Assembly (NCBI GenBank): GCA_019614645.1
Contig: JABWDB010000035.1
Coordinates: 992,001-1,056,000, forward strand
DNA from: Stratiolaelaps scimitus
Lineage: Eukaryota > Arthropoda > Arachnida > Mesostigmata > Laelapidae
Direction: 5' to 3'
DNA length: 64,000 bases
The position numbers were made by a program, and so were the translations under genes. Positions 1 through 12,109 of the stretch are shown one piece after another (position 1 is the first letter of the stretch; every line of letters begins with the position of its first letter). The notes beneath the pieces are model-generated. The model saw only the letters and a program-made list of their open reading frames with translations, was not told the origin of the DNA and searched no databases.

Positions 1-73
1 CCGGATACCTTGGATAGGTATGTAAAAATCGATATACAATATAACAATAATTATTATAATACATAGATATTTG

Positions 74-99
74 ATATATATATATATATATATATATAT
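74..99. repeat. (TA)n microsatellite
   Basis: Uninterrupted alternating TA run of about 26 bases, the first of many in this window. Confidence 0.95.
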
Positions 100-1159
100 G
101 ACTTCTCCTCGAAGGGAAGACACAACAAGATAACAAACTACATTAAACATATTATAATTATTATTATTGTTATTATAAATCGCGTACGTGAATCTGAGTC
201 CAGCGCGAGCGACATACACATATATGAACCGTAAAAACGGTCAAGCGTTTGCACAAAACGTTTCAGCCATAACAGAATGTTATCACTGAAACATTCTGAT
301 GATAGATGAGTATTCATAAGCACATCCATTGAAGTTTGTCATATCCATTGTCGGCTATTACTTCAGTATATTGTACAGATTTAATGTTGTGGCATATGTG
401 ACAGTTCGTATGGCATCTTCTCTATCCAAGTCTCTGCCTACGATGAGCTGAGCCAAGTGTTCAATAAAACCGTTGTTAAATTTTCCAGTCAAACTCTGCA
501 CACAATCCTTTTTGGCGATGTCACAGAGGCGAGGACCACAAGAAGCGATGATTACTGTTTTGCTTTGCTAAATATTAAAATCGAGCGTCAAACAAGGGCA
601 CGGGCTGATTTTAGCATCTCGGCGGGGGATTCGTTTTGACGTTATAGAATACCAAAATGGCGTATTAAACTGGCTTCGTTGTGTTGCCGTTCAAAAATAA
701 CTCTGTCAGCCGAATAGTTGAAGGACGGCCATAACAGGAGGCCATTTTGAATTTTGACCGCTTACCTTGATTAAGTGACCTTGTCCCATAGAAACCCCAG
801 CCTTGAAATCGTCTAGCCTTCAGCGAGAACGTGGCCACCATCGCTGGCCGACCTCGGAATGACCTTCTCGGCAAAATGTGCAAGAGCCCGTAAAGGGTTT
901 ACGTTTGGAACCAAAAATAACAACACTTCACCACGGTGACAACGTCGAGTGTGCCTCATCCGCTGCCGTAATTAGAGATTCTATTGAGCATTAACCATTC
1001 GTTGAGTTTGGCTGGGTCTTGAATATGCTCTGGATATGAATTGCAAAACGCGAACTTAGTGTTAACTCGAATTAAGTTCGATTGGCTTATCACATACGAT
1101 TTCTTCCAAAATACTTATTCTGCATTTGAATTGGTTTAGTTAACATGCTACCGTCGCAT

Positions 1160-1285
1160 CGATGCGCCCCTTGCCCGGGTCTCGAACCTGCGGCCGCCGG
1201 CTCCTCAAAGCCAGACAACCTTGACAGCCAAACCCGCAGACTCTGGCGCACGTTAAAAATAATAACGTGAATCATATTCGGGCAG
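1160..1285 (-). repeat. tRNA-like segment, possible SINE head
   Basis: The minus strand carries GCAGGTTCGAGACCC, close to an RNA polymerase III B box. About 20 bases upstream is a CTGGCT...AGCCGG stem around a 6-base loop, like an anticodon arm. The T stem is only partly paired and I cannot form a convincing acceptor stem, so this is not a functional tRNA gene. A decayed tRNA-derived SINE or tRNA pseudogene is the best reading; chance similarity remains possible. Confidence 0.35.
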
Positions 1286-1562
1286 GTCATCTACTACACA
1301 AATCATTGATGCTCATAAAAAACTATTAGTTATGATCATTTCCCCGCTAGTTATGTGCACGCGTTCCGAATAGAACTAATCACTATACGCAGGACAGTAT
1401 ATTTTTTCATATAAACTATTTCTAGACACACTCGGAAATACATTAATTAGGGGGTTAATTACTGCGGGTAAATGCGGCCACTCATTCCCACAGGTGTCAT
1501 TGATACAAACGACACTAAGCACAACCAAGCAACAGTCATTATGTGACGAGCTGGTTGTGCGA

Positions 1563-1563
1563 A

Positions 1564-1588
<25 letters not shown>
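1563..1588. repeat. (AT)n microsatellite
   Basis: Uninterrupted AT alternation of about 26 bases. Confidence 0.95.
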
Positions 1589-1596
<8 letters not shown>

Positions 1597-1948
1597 GGTA
1601 TTGCAACAGCAAACATATCGGTAATTAATTATACAACCGCTGGCGATGACAATCAATACGGCACGATCTACTAATTGTGGCTTATAGGAAATGCATCTTG
1701 CTATGGTGGGCTTGCTATTGTTGTTGTTATTATTATGATTATTATGTCATCGTAAGTCGTGGCATACACCCAACGTCTACCCTCCGCATTCGCCAGTTTC
1801 TGGCCAACCGTTGTAATCATAACTGATTGCTCGATTTGTACGCGCTTCTGAGGCCTATGCACAACTAACTAGCATAACATTATTATTATTATTAAGCCCA
1901 ATGAGCGAATCTCCTTCGTTGATTGAACGATATTGGGTTGAAACAGAT

Positions 1949-2117
1949 AGTCGAACCCAGTGATGCGGTGCAACCGGAGGACAGACACCTAGGTGGGCGG
2001 GTTTGATCCCCACCGTTGCACATTTGCACTTAGGAGTCCGTCTTACGAAGTAATGCAAATAGCAATTTCATGGACATTAAATGTTTAAGGCTGAGAGTCA
2101 GCTCAAACTATATATAA
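1949..2117 (+). mobile_element. SINE-A copy 1, tRNA-derived SINE
   Basis: About 170 bp. The head has a B box-like GGGTTTGATCCCC at 1999-2011. The body, CACCGTTGCACATTTGCACTT and onward, matches the reverse complement of the copies at 28375-28563 and 48642-48822. The tail contains ATTAAATGTTTAAGGCTGAG followed by GTCAGCTC, the end typical of this family. The A box is decayed. Imperfect 13-bp flanking repeats (GGTTGAAACAGAT at 1936-1948 and GGTTTGAACAGGT at 2118-2130) could be an aged target-site duplication. Confidence 0.75.
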
Positions 2118-2401
2118 GGTTTGAACAGGTGAGTACGACCATGTGGGTAATCAATGCTCTCCGCTGTTGATCTGTCTTTTATCCTCTTCTATCTGAGCTA
2201 CTTGCCGATGTTCGAGGAAGGACTGCCGGCCCACCTCTGCTAGAAACAATCCCCTGGATTACTGAAGATTTTTGGTAGCTACGAGACGTTAATAGTTCGT
2301 AATTTGAACGCTCTGGGTGAGACGAAACATGTCTGCGTTCCCCATGGAATATTATAGAACATCCTATTTTTTTTAAATGGGGTGTGCTTGGGGGGTGAGT
2401 G

Positions 2402-2460
2402 TATATATATATATGTACAAAAAAATATATATGTACACATATATATATATATATACATAT
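2402..2460. repeat. Imperfect (TA)n / TGTACA cluster
   Basis: TA alternation interrupted by TGTACA and a short A run. It lies directly left of the element B insertion. Confidence 0.85.
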
Positions 2461-2470
2461 AATGGCTGGC

Positions 2471-2597
2471 TGGTACGCTTGACCCAGGTGGCCCCGACAG
2501 GTCCTCATAGTAATACCTAAAGGTTAAGAGCTGAGGCCTGTCAGATAGGGGAACAGCTGAGGGTCAGCTCGAAAAACAGTTTTGGTACGCTTGACCC
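2471..2597 (+). mobile_element. Element B copy 1, 5'-truncated, with 15-bp target duplications
   Basis: The 97-bp insert at 2486-2582 is nearly identical to 48470-48562. It is flanked by exact 15-bp direct repeats TGGTACGCTTGACCC (2471-2485 and 2583-2597), a clear target-site duplication. It begins AGGTGGCCCC and ends GGGTCAGCTCGAAAAACAGT. The longer copy at 48 kb has about 70 more bases at its 5' end, so this one is 5'-truncated, as expected of target-primed reverse transcription. There is no coding potential and no clear tRNA promoter box. It may be a SINE or the 3' end of a LINE. Confidence 0.85.
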
Positions 2598-3483
2598 CGT
2601 CTCAATCGTCGTTATTCACGGTGCGAACATGGCAATTGCCTCCAGCGCAGCGTTTATCCTTGACATTGAAATGCGAACAGTAAAGGCAACAGAAACTCAA
2701 CCTGCTCAATGTACAGAGATATGGGACAACATTTAATATTTCTCCAATACAGCAACGTGTCCTAACTCAAAGAATATCTATCGCATAAGCTCGAGTGTAC
2801 CTCGCGCCTACACATTTACACCATATACGGTGCTGGTGGTGCTGCTGCCGTCGTTGCCACCGCCGCATACTCCATAATCAGAGCTCGATCCTGAGGCGTC
2901 AAGGCCCGCAAGTAGGCTGTTCTCAATCACACGTTACGTGCCACTGAACGATTAGTTGTTCCGTGCTAGCGTTTAGCTTGCACGAGAGCTACGAGTCATT
3001 CGTTGCCATAGCCCGATCTAGCTGCTCGGCTCGGCGAACAAATTGACGTGATGCCTGTTATTAAACTCCAATATGTATATGAGAAGCGTGCATGTTATCT
3101 ATTAAGAAAGTAAGCATTCCAAATGGCGTATCCGGTTATACTGTAAATCAATACGGCAGTATTCATCTGAATGTCAAAAGTTAGCGAACACCGATCGGTC
3201 ATTCACGACCAAAAGCGATTTGCTTCTAGCACAATTTTGCAAAAAAAAATAGGCGAATACCCGATATTGCTTTCTGTGAATTTTCATTGCATAATTCCAT
3301 ACGCAACGAAGTCACTTGATGTATCACAAGTCATTGCCGTTATACACATAGAAGTGTTAGATAGAGATATCACTTGACATTCCGCCATCGGAAGCCGGCA
3401 AACTTACGTACATCAATGTTTCTTTGATTTCATGTTGTGAGAGCATCCTGTGAGAAAGTGGTACCGCGCTATCTGGAGAAAAG
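2598..3483. other. Gene-free stretch
   Basis: Unique-looking sequence with a few GCTGCTGCC/GCCACC triplets near 2830-2870. I see no gene or recognised repeat. Confidence 0.5.
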
Positions 3484-3573
3484 TAAATTTTCCGGGCAGA
3501 CTGACTCACAGAGTTAGACATTTGATAACGTCCGCGGTACCAGCTTCTTTCGACATTGCTGCAATATCTGCAT
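3484..3573 (-). mobile_element. SINE-A partial copy 2
   Basis: Starting with AAATTTTCCGGGCAGACTGAC, this piece matches the 3' half of SINE-A in inverted orientation, including an ATTTGATAACGTCCGCGGTAC core and a TTCGACATTGCT block found in the copies at 23.3, 28.4 and 48.6 kb. The tRNA-like head is missing, so the copy is 5'-truncated or decayed. I find no convincing target duplication. Confidence 0.6.
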
Positions 3574-3734
3574 TTTACTTAATCGATTGCCTGAATATAT
3601 TGTATTATATATATATATTTTGTATTTTTATTGGCGTTTGATGTGCCCCTAGATCTTCTCCCGTGAGACTCTTATCGACGCTTAGTTATACATGTGACAT
3701 TGCTAGGAGTGATGTCAATAGGGGGTCAAACTTG

Positions 3735-3840
3735 TTTCTCACCCCAGCGATATGTGAGGGCCCAGCCACAGCGGGGATATGAACCTGCGGTACTGATCTG
3801 GTCTATTTTATCCAATCCGTGTCACCGGCAACCACTGACC
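3735..3840 (-). mobile_element. SINE-C copy, tRNA-like head
   Basis: On the minus strand, CAGTGGTTGCCGG (A box-like) is followed downstream by GCAGGTTCATATCCCCGC (B box-like) and TGTGGCTGGGCCCTCA. The block running from the B box through TGTGGCTGG...CCTCA recurs at 26712-26771 (-), where the boxes are better preserved. Two dispersed copies with shared sequence past the tRNA-like part suggest a SINE family. This copy is divergent, and the spacing between boxes is longer than in a real tRNA. Confidence 0.45.
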
Positions 3841-5068
3841 CCGTTATTCCCTAGAGCGGGACTATATCGTCTTATATTAATTAAGCTCAAGCTTACGTGG
3901 TCAGTCGACGAAAAATCGGCAAAATCCAAATATTTTCTGTGCGATTTTTTGCGCTGCTTGTGTCACCGCTCTGTGTCTCGTATTCTCGGGCTCGCCACCG
4001 GGGGCCGAACGTGGGGGGTTGTTGGACATCGACTGGGTAAGGGGGAGGGGTATCGTATATATCGTATATATGGTACGAGTGATCACGCAGAAGATCACCA
4101 CGTTTATTTGTCGGAATTACGAATCATTACATCGATGACTTTTCTGACGAACGCGGGAGGCAAAAACGTGATCCCGTATCTATCTATTTATTTATCTTCT
4201 TTTTCGTCAATTACTTATTCTGTTGCTGTTGTTGTTGTTGCTGCTGCTACAACGACTACTACCCCGAAGTGACCCTAGTTGAAGTCACGCAGCAAACGTT
4301 GATGAAATGACTGAGCCCTGCCATATCCAGATTAGCAGCAGACAACGACCGTCGATGAGTTGTGTAGTGTTTGGTTCTGCTATGCTATACTATTTTGTAC
4401 GTAGACACCGTCCTGTAATGCCATTAGTATATATATATAGCATTATGGTAGTTATATTACTACACAAGATCATAAAATCGCATACCCAATCGTTTGTAAT
4501 ATGTAATTTTATTACGTTTTTTGCTTTTTCCAGTCGTAATAATAATAATAATAATATATTATATACGTACGCATGTGTAAGCCCGAAGATCGTAAACATT
4601 GAGTTGGATTCAATTAATCTGTGATTCAATTAAATAATTTATATTACTTAAGCGAAAATGCGGCAGAGCGATTTCGGATTCACACCAAAATCACCGTTAC
4701 AACGAACGCTACCCAGAGCCTTTTACTTTCAATTCGAAGCATTGCCAACCTTGATCTCTAGCAGCGACGACAGAAATGAGGTCGCCGGGGTTAAGTATGC
4801 CGTGCTTTTATTCGTGGGCCTTTTTTCCGGGTGAGGACGTCGACGATGTCCGTCAACTATTTCGTGAGGCATTTTCTTTTGAGAACTTTGTGTGCCTGGA
4901 TGTATATTGTAAGCCAGTTGGCGTTATGATGTGGATTTGATTTTGTACTCCAGTATCCTACTCGCCGTGGTATTAAATGGGAAGATTTCTATTTTTCTAA
5001 TTAAATTTTCACCTCTCCCCGCGTCCCAGGGATGCGACAAGTGCGTTACCTGACTACAACTGGAAATA
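3841..5068. other. Gene-free stretch
   Basis: Contains GTT/GCT/ACT triplet runs at about 4220-4262 and (AAT)n at about 4536-4556. A short frame from near 4657 reads MRQSDFGFTPKSPLQRTLPR and ends in a hydrophobic stretch just before a GTGAGG splice-donor-like site near 4831. I cannot assign it to a family and do not call it a gene. Confidence 0.45.
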
Positions 5069-5540
5069 TTAGGTTGAGGCATAAGTGACGCACGCAGATA
5101 GATTTAAACCAATTCATATATTTATTATGTACTTCCCGTTGTTGTTTACGACCTCTTCCTACCTTTCGATGAGCTGATGGATTTCATTTTCTAAAAAAAA
5201 TTTTCTTTTTTTAGTTGAAAAAGGTGAGCACCCCCCGTTCAAGGTCCCCTGAAATGTCGAGTTGCCGGCCACTTAAAAAATTCACCAGTGAACGAAACAG
5301 GTGGTAATCTGTTGGAGCAAGGTCTGGCGAGTATGGTGGAAACGCGAAAACTTCCCATCCGGGCGCTTCAAGTGCCGCTTTGATGTTTTTACCAGTGTGA
5401 GGCCTTGCGTTGTTGTGGAGGAGGATGACTTGGCCTCTCCTGTCGTGTCTCTTCATCTGAATAGCTTCGTTTACACGATGCAACTGGGCAATGTAGAAAT
5501 CGCCCTTGCTGTAGCGGAGGCGGTTAGACCACGGCGAAAG
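5069..5540 (-). pseudogene. Mariner (Tc1/mariner) transposase 3' half with terminal inverted repeat
   Basis: The minus-strand frame encodes the C-terminal half of a DD34D mariner transposase. It includes FYIAQLHRVNEAI, then LLHNNARPHT, FPPYSPDLAPTDYHLFRS and, after a frameshift and an internal TAG, ENEIHQLIER and NNNGKYIINI before the natural stop. In active elements the second catalytic residue is Asp in the sequence HDNARPH; here it is Asn. The third Asp (APTDYH) remains. The N-terminal DNA-binding half and first Asp are absent. The outer end at 5069 reads TTAGGTTGAGGCATAAGTGACG next to a TA dinucleotide, matching a mariner inverted repeat; the partner repeat is not found. This is an inactive, truncated copy. 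Confidence 0.9.
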
Positions 5541-5910
5541 CTGAGGAAAAGCAGGTGTCGAAAATGCACTTGTTTCTTGCGTGGAATCTCCATCTTTCGA
5601 GCCTGAGTTCGAGTTGAAATACAGTTCACAGCGAAAATCGAAGTCCGCAGGCGTGTAGAGCGGGAAAAAAGCTTCGAAACCAGTCGGGTTCAAAATAAGT
5701 GGAGAGGGCCCTGGTCGAAAGGCCAGCAGGTCGATTTGGGAATGCCATTTATTGTAAGCAACATCCGTAATAGGCTCTACAACGTGCTCGCGTAATGGTA
5801 CTATACTCTTCTGTAGATACTTACCTAGTCGTCATCGCTTATTATATATATAATAAATATACCGCCCACCCCGATTTTTCTTACTTTTTCCTCAACTGTA
5901 ATTTAAATGT

Positions 5911-5934
5911 TATATATATATATATATATATATA
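5911..5934. repeat. (TA)n microsatellite
   Basis: Uninterrupted TA run of 24 bases; a second shorter run follows at 5988-6001. Confidence 0.95.
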
Positions 5935-7073
5935 CATGTGATACGTCATGTATTCGTATGAATGCGAATTATTTTATAATTAAAGTAATATATATATATA
6001 TAGATAAATGCAGCCAACTGTATCGGTGTAAACTAAGCATTACTATTATTATTATTATTCGTAGTCAGTTTTGTGTTTTTATACATTTTTGAGTTTTTTT
6101 ATCGAAAAAGTCGATTTCAATTTGTTTCTTACAGTTTAGTATGACGAAAAGACGAGCTGATGTCCCTTATGCCCAGGGAGTACATTAGCTGCCTTGTGTT
6201 TCTCTCATTCTAAGCACGTGCATCGAACCTTCTCTTCTTTAAAATCGCAGTGAAGTCATTCAACCTTCAACAGAATATTATTATTGTGCTGCCGTTAACA
6301 TCGAACGACATTTAGAGGTCAACAGCAGGTCAGCGTTCAAATTCGAAATTTGTGCAACGTTTGAATGGTACAGCAGCACGCACAAGACACGATCAGGCTA
6401 CTATCACCCAGGCGGTTTACTTACGCTTCAATCGCCTTTTAAAGACCGTAGTGTATTTCATGGGCACTGTGGCGTGACAATTTTTATACCTGTGCTTCTG
6501 CCCTTCGAGAGATCGCGTAGCCCAGCTTTTTGCCAGACAGAAATCACCTCCACGAATCTACATTTAGAATGTTCCCGCCAGTTCGATGCGCCAGTTCCTC
6601 ATTGCCATCATTCGATTACGCCATTTTATCTATTATTGGCTGTGCATTGTACGTGTGCAATTGTATACTCTTCATTACACAGCAGATTAGCAATTATACA
6701 TATATCATAATATAACAAATATTCAATTCATGCGCATGATGCGCGACTGTGCAAGAGAAAAAAAAGAGGAATAATGAATTTGACGATTCCGAAACCACGT
6801 ACCGTTTCAGACAAGTTCTCAGTTTAGCTATTTTCTGCAAATTCACACCTGTGTATGTAGAAAGGACCGTGTATGCCACGGTAAAAACAAGGCGAAGGAA
6901 AAAAAATCCATAAAAAGGTTACCGCAGCAAAGTTTTATTGGTCGCCGAGATTTCATTTTCTGGAGTTTTTCTTCTTGTTGAGTGTTTGCTTCAAAAAATA
7001 CGCTTTGCTATCCAACTATGCTATATCTGTACAGGAAAGGGAAGTGGAAAAATTCACGGAAGGGGACCACGGC

Positions 7074-7152
7074 TTATATATATATATATATATATATATA
7101 AGGCACGAACGCAGGAAACCGAGACAATTGCTTATATATATATATATATATA
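7074..7152. repeat. Paired (TA)n microsatellites
   Basis: Two TA runs (7074-7100 and 7133-7152) separated by 32 bases of unique sequence. They create artificial Tyr-Ile repeats in overlapping frames on both strands. Confidence 0.95.
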
Positions 7153-10100
7153 TTGTTACTATAGATTCGTGAACCCGAACAATTTTCCGTCCGGCAGTAG
7201 ATATGTGGAATGTAGATATTGGGGCTTTGAAAGCAACGAAAACGTTGTTTGTCACCAAGCTGATCCAGAAGTATGGAATCTGTCATGTGCTATGTATTTG
7301 TGCGACCTTCTCTGCGAACAGTGCGATCATGATCGTGCTGTTGATTGAGTTTACGGCGAAAAAAAACGTAAGGCTACCTTGAGGGCTTGGGCTTACGGTG
7401 CTATTGTCTGTAGATTGAACTAAGCAGCGCCAGTTCCCACCGTCATAGTCTTTATATGATACGAGAATTCGTTTTCTGACGTTGATTATTTTCAGGTGTC
7501 AGTCTTCGCCTGCGTTCATCGTAATCTACACCAGAACTTAGTTTTGGCAAACAATGCTTCTTTCTTCGCGGCGCTTCCAATTTCACAGGACAGTTCCTTA
7601 AAGCCTCCCAGACATAAACTATCGCTAGCGTGTATAGCCAAGTACACTGACCTTCGAGGTAGAATTGCGGCACTCGGTCTTCGGAACCTTCGGTGGGCGC
7701 CACGGATGTGTTCTTACTGGACCTCTCGGATAGGATCCTACTGATAACAATGGGCCAAGAAGTACGAAGGAATATTTTCCTCAAAATATTGTCCCTGCGC
7801 ATTTGACCGTGGCAACGCCTTGTGCGTTCCCGTTAGCATTGTCTTCTATACGGGAGGTGATAAGCGACCCCCGGGTGCCAGGGTGACATGTTATCAGCAT
7901 AACCCCTAAGATAAGGTGCACGTTCGTTTGGACCAATTGTTAACCCACACAAAGTTATTGAATCAACTATTCGACGCGTTTTCATACGTCCAAAAACGTG
8001 TTTGAAAAAATACGCTATGAAATTAGTTCACGTAAAATTTAACTATTTAATTAATGCAAATGTATCAATATTTTTCATAATATTATATTGATACATGTAT
8101 AGTAATATATTATGTGGGCGGTCTAATAAGAAAGGCTAGTTTTCTATTTTCCAATCACACTGTCAATTATGCAGATTGGCTTCGTTGTTTCATGACTATT
8201 CTATGTATATTCTATGTAAATTATATTCTGTGATCCGGGCAGATCCGCGAAATCAAGCTATTTTCCATATGTGTTCACAGAGAAACTGAACGAATGTGAA
8301 CTCAAAGCGTCTTCCTCATATGACAGTCTTCCTTATAGATCCCAGACACCTAGTAGACACCTTATCTTTATGATATATATATATTGGTGCGCTTTGCGGT
8401 GTGTATTCTAAATGGAAGCGCCCATTTAGAAAATCTATGAACGCCCATCTATGAACACACTTTTGAATGCCAACAGCCCGGGTTACTGTATACAGGATAT
8501 CTATTGAGTAATTTTGTACATTTTAAGAGATATAATCAACATGAATAGTTCAGATAATATTTATTTTTGGCAGCTGAGCCTCACGCCCGCCCGCTGTCGG
8601 TTTTCAAATAGCTCTTCTACTACTAAACGCTGATTGATTGACGAGAAGTTTCACGGTGTGACAGTATTCCATGCGCGTATGGCTGTCATTGTGTGAGTTC
8701 ACGTCTCGGATGAGCTGAGTGCCACCTGTCGTTTGGATGAATTAAAGGTCTTCAGCATCTCGATCCGAAATCGTCGACATCTCTGTCATTGTGTGCATGA
8801 TTTGCTGTTGTGCTACATGTCACCATCCAGTAACATGTGCGTCGATCTTTATGCAGTATAGGAACACAGGATCAGTGTGGCAATTTAATTGATATCGCAA
8901 AACATTCGTGTTTAATTGATTTATAAGTGAGGATTGTTGCTGATTGCAGAGCACCCGAGACTAATGGTCGAGAGATGTTTATTGTGGCCCATATGGTTTG
9001 TGAGGTCAAACCAAATCGAAGTGTGATGTATTGTACTTATCTCTCTATAGAACTAATCTAATAGAGCTGACCAAGCTAGAAGATGTTCCTGCCCGTTGTG
9101 TGGGCGTGGGTACTTATAAGAGATACGAATCAGAATTTCAAAATTATGAACTATCGGTAACGCTTCCGTTGAGGTCAATTCAACGTTTAATATTCGACAC
9201 GAGTCCACTCCGTAGAAAAGTTTGTCTCTATACTACAGCTACTGACAGATGGACACTTTGGCTTATTGACAAAACTTCAGCTATGATAAAACTCAAGTTC
9301 TTGTCAAATTAGTCTAAAAGGAGGTCTAAACACGATCACTGAAGTTCACCTCATATACGTCCAGCAAGCTCTAAAATTAGCTTTCACATTCATGGTTGAG
9401 TTCCACAACAAAATCGATGACTGCTGACATAACGCCGAAACCCGTTTCTAACTTAAGACGATTCACCCAAAGTATAGCGAACCAAAAGAACTGAAAGTAA
9501 AGCTTATGAGACAATGCTGGATTTGCCTTAAATGTAATTTGTAGTGGTCAACGAATGAAAATCGGAAACAGGAGTATTTCTATGGCTCCAAATTTGCGGG
9601 TTTGGTGACTCGTAATATTCGGTAGATATGTGCGACTCGATGTAATCTCAAATGCATCGAAAATGAATGACTTGCGAATGGGATGTGTCCATGAACAGGG
9701 CTAATATTCCTTACGAATGCATGCTACAATTCATATTCTTGAGCTGACGGTCTGGTGGTTTGTTTAGGCTGGAAGTTGCCGTACAACACATGATCAGTTA
9801 TCTGCAGCGGACATAGATGTATATTGACCTTATAAGTGACATTCTGTTACGAGAGTCTTTCACGAGTTGAATCAGAACATTATGCTCAGCACGTCATTGC
9901 AATTCATTGATCAGGTCGGATAATATCGTGTGATTGCGTTTTTCTGACGTCACTGGCCACCAGCAAGATATCCAAATTGAGCCTATCTCTATTACTGTCT
10001 ATTGCTTCACTTCATTGGCGTTAAAGCCTAAAATAGAGTTTATGGGAGGGGCCAGTCCTTGGGCGTGCAACGAACCCGACAGCAAAATCATCCCGATGCT

Positions 10101-10339
10101 AAGTCATGACCTCAAGTTCGTAGAGCTTCTGTCTCTCTACATTATAATACCACCTAGCGGATGCATCCTGAGGTTAAACGCTCTCGTCTAATGTCATACT
10201 CTGTGCGTTAAGGATTTGAAAAAGATCTGCTCAAGATGTAATCTGTGTTTGCTGCGCGTCATTTCGCTCAAAAAGACGTAAATTTGTATCAAGCCCATAA
10301 CTAGAATACTCCCACTTGCTTCAGATTCGTATGTTGGCC

Positions 10340-10362
10340 AGTAGGCCTACATTAGGCCTACT
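10340..10362. repeat. Perfect 10-bp hairpin
   Basis: AGTAGGCCTA, three-base loop CAT, TAGGCCTACT. The inverted repeat is perfect and has no obvious function; no T-run terminator or open frame is associated. Confidence 0.8.
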
Positions 10363-12093
10363 CCATTAGGCAAAACTGTTTCCTATCTGACGCTTGCTTC
10401 CAATAACATTTCACTCCGAACGCATTTATAGCCGGATACAACGTGACCTTTACGCTAAGCGAACACGCTGGCTCCGTTGATTGTTTGATAGCTGTCAACA
10501 AACAGCCGACCGATGCTTCATGAACTAACCCCGCAGACGCATCCGGATTGGCAGCTATGGTGGCAATATTCAGTCATGTTCATCATCCGATTGATAACGA
10601 CCGGTCCAACTCAAACGAACATATATCGCAAAAAGAACACCGTACGAGGGGCAGGTGATAAGGCATCGCAGATTCAAATTACCGCCATAGCTCAGGTAAA
10701 CGTATCAACTATAATCAGTAGATGATAATTTTCAGTTATCTGTGACATTATGCGGTTGGGTCGTAACAGCGTGCACTTCGGGTGGGCCAGATGAATTATC
10801 TAAGAACCAGATTAATAATTCATATGGTTACTAATATTCTGTAAGTAAGTGGGTAAGGTTGCTTCAGTGAGCTCAAGTACAACCCAGAGGGCTTAGCCTA
10901 AAACCAAACGGGCCAGACAGAGGTACACTAGCAAACAGGTGTGCTGCAATCGCTGCAGTGTGCTGATGAGGTGGGCGAGTTATCATGTGCTATTATGGAA
11001 GATCAATGTCGACAAGAAGACGAGCTATTGTCGTCCTCCTTTTCTACATCAAGGCAAACGCTGAGCCATATATTTTTCATCCAGCGCGAAAGTACGTTTA
11101 GCATCGAACCGAGACAAGTCAACTAAGGAATGGAAACGACCCTGGCTGGCTCAGAAGAACCACTGCGCTATAAGCTGTGCATATGTGCACTAGAGTTACA
11201 AAGTAGAAAAAACAGCCTATCCGGTTGCTCATCTCTTAGTGTCGGCCAGAAAAATGCGTCCATAGTAATTTGTGAATCTCAGTGGCTCAAAGGCTCTCGA
11301 ATATCATTCGGTATTTAACCAGCAGATTTTTTTTTGAGAAAAGGAAGAAATCTCCTTCGAACGCACGGACACCACCAGAGGCATTCGAATCTCCATAAAA
11401 GTGGGCCGATCCAGTGCAGCTGGGTTGACGTAGATGACAAAACGTGAGCCGCGTGTCTTTTTGTGATTGCGAAGTTTCTCCATCGCGCCAAGTGACCCTC
11501 AGCGGGCTGATCAGTGGTGCAAAAGTTTCAGCTTTTGCAAGACAATTAAATTCACGGACAATTTTATGTATTCGGGCGAAGCGGCTCATCAATCCAGAGC
11601 TGAGAACGGCCAATCAGTGGCGGGTCGGGATTGGATTCATTTTTTCTGAATATCAGTAACAGCATGTACTGGGATACTACACCATGACGTGTACACAACT
11701 TCATTTCATTAGATGAACCGACTGAATTTGATTAGCCGGACAAGAAACCAGTTCGGGAGAAGAAGTCGCCGATCGTCTGTTGACACCGCATCTTTTGTGT
11801 ATCATTGCGGAAAAATTAGCCATTTCGACCCTAGATCCGCATTTCGATTCAATTCTACGAAAAGTAGATCAAACACGATCTCCCTAACACCTCCTCACGC
11901 AACCGGAACGTTTTCCCGTGGGATTTCACAAAGGAGTCAAATAAGCCTTGATAACGTTTTGGGTTTGCTGGGTGTAGGAGTTCTGTCGCTTCTTCCAATT
12001 ACCGCCACCTGAGACCATGGCCACTGGGTTACGTAAGGCATTATTGTTATTTAGGGTTGCGCAGTGAGCCCTTGCGACAATCAGAAGTTAACT

Positions 12094-12109
12094 CCCCCCC
12101 CCCCCCCCC
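12094..12109. repeat. Poly-C tract
   Basis: Sixteen consecutive C residues. It is a simple repeat, or possibly a remnant of an insertion. Confidence 0.9.

Larger units (their letters stand above)
100..1948. other. Gene-free stretch
   Basis: No recognisable gene. Contents are a (TA)n run at 1563-1588, short TTG/TTA/ATT triplet runs near 1716-1745 and 1879-1893, and one tRNA-like segment annotated separately. The open frames here are short, and some encode only repeated Tyr-Ile from TA microsatellites. Confidence 0.6.

Noticed and set aside
3694..4272. 192-codon plus-strand open frame
   Set aside because: Its end is encoded by GTT/GCT/ACT triplet repeats, it overlaps a SINE-C copy, and it has no conserved motif.
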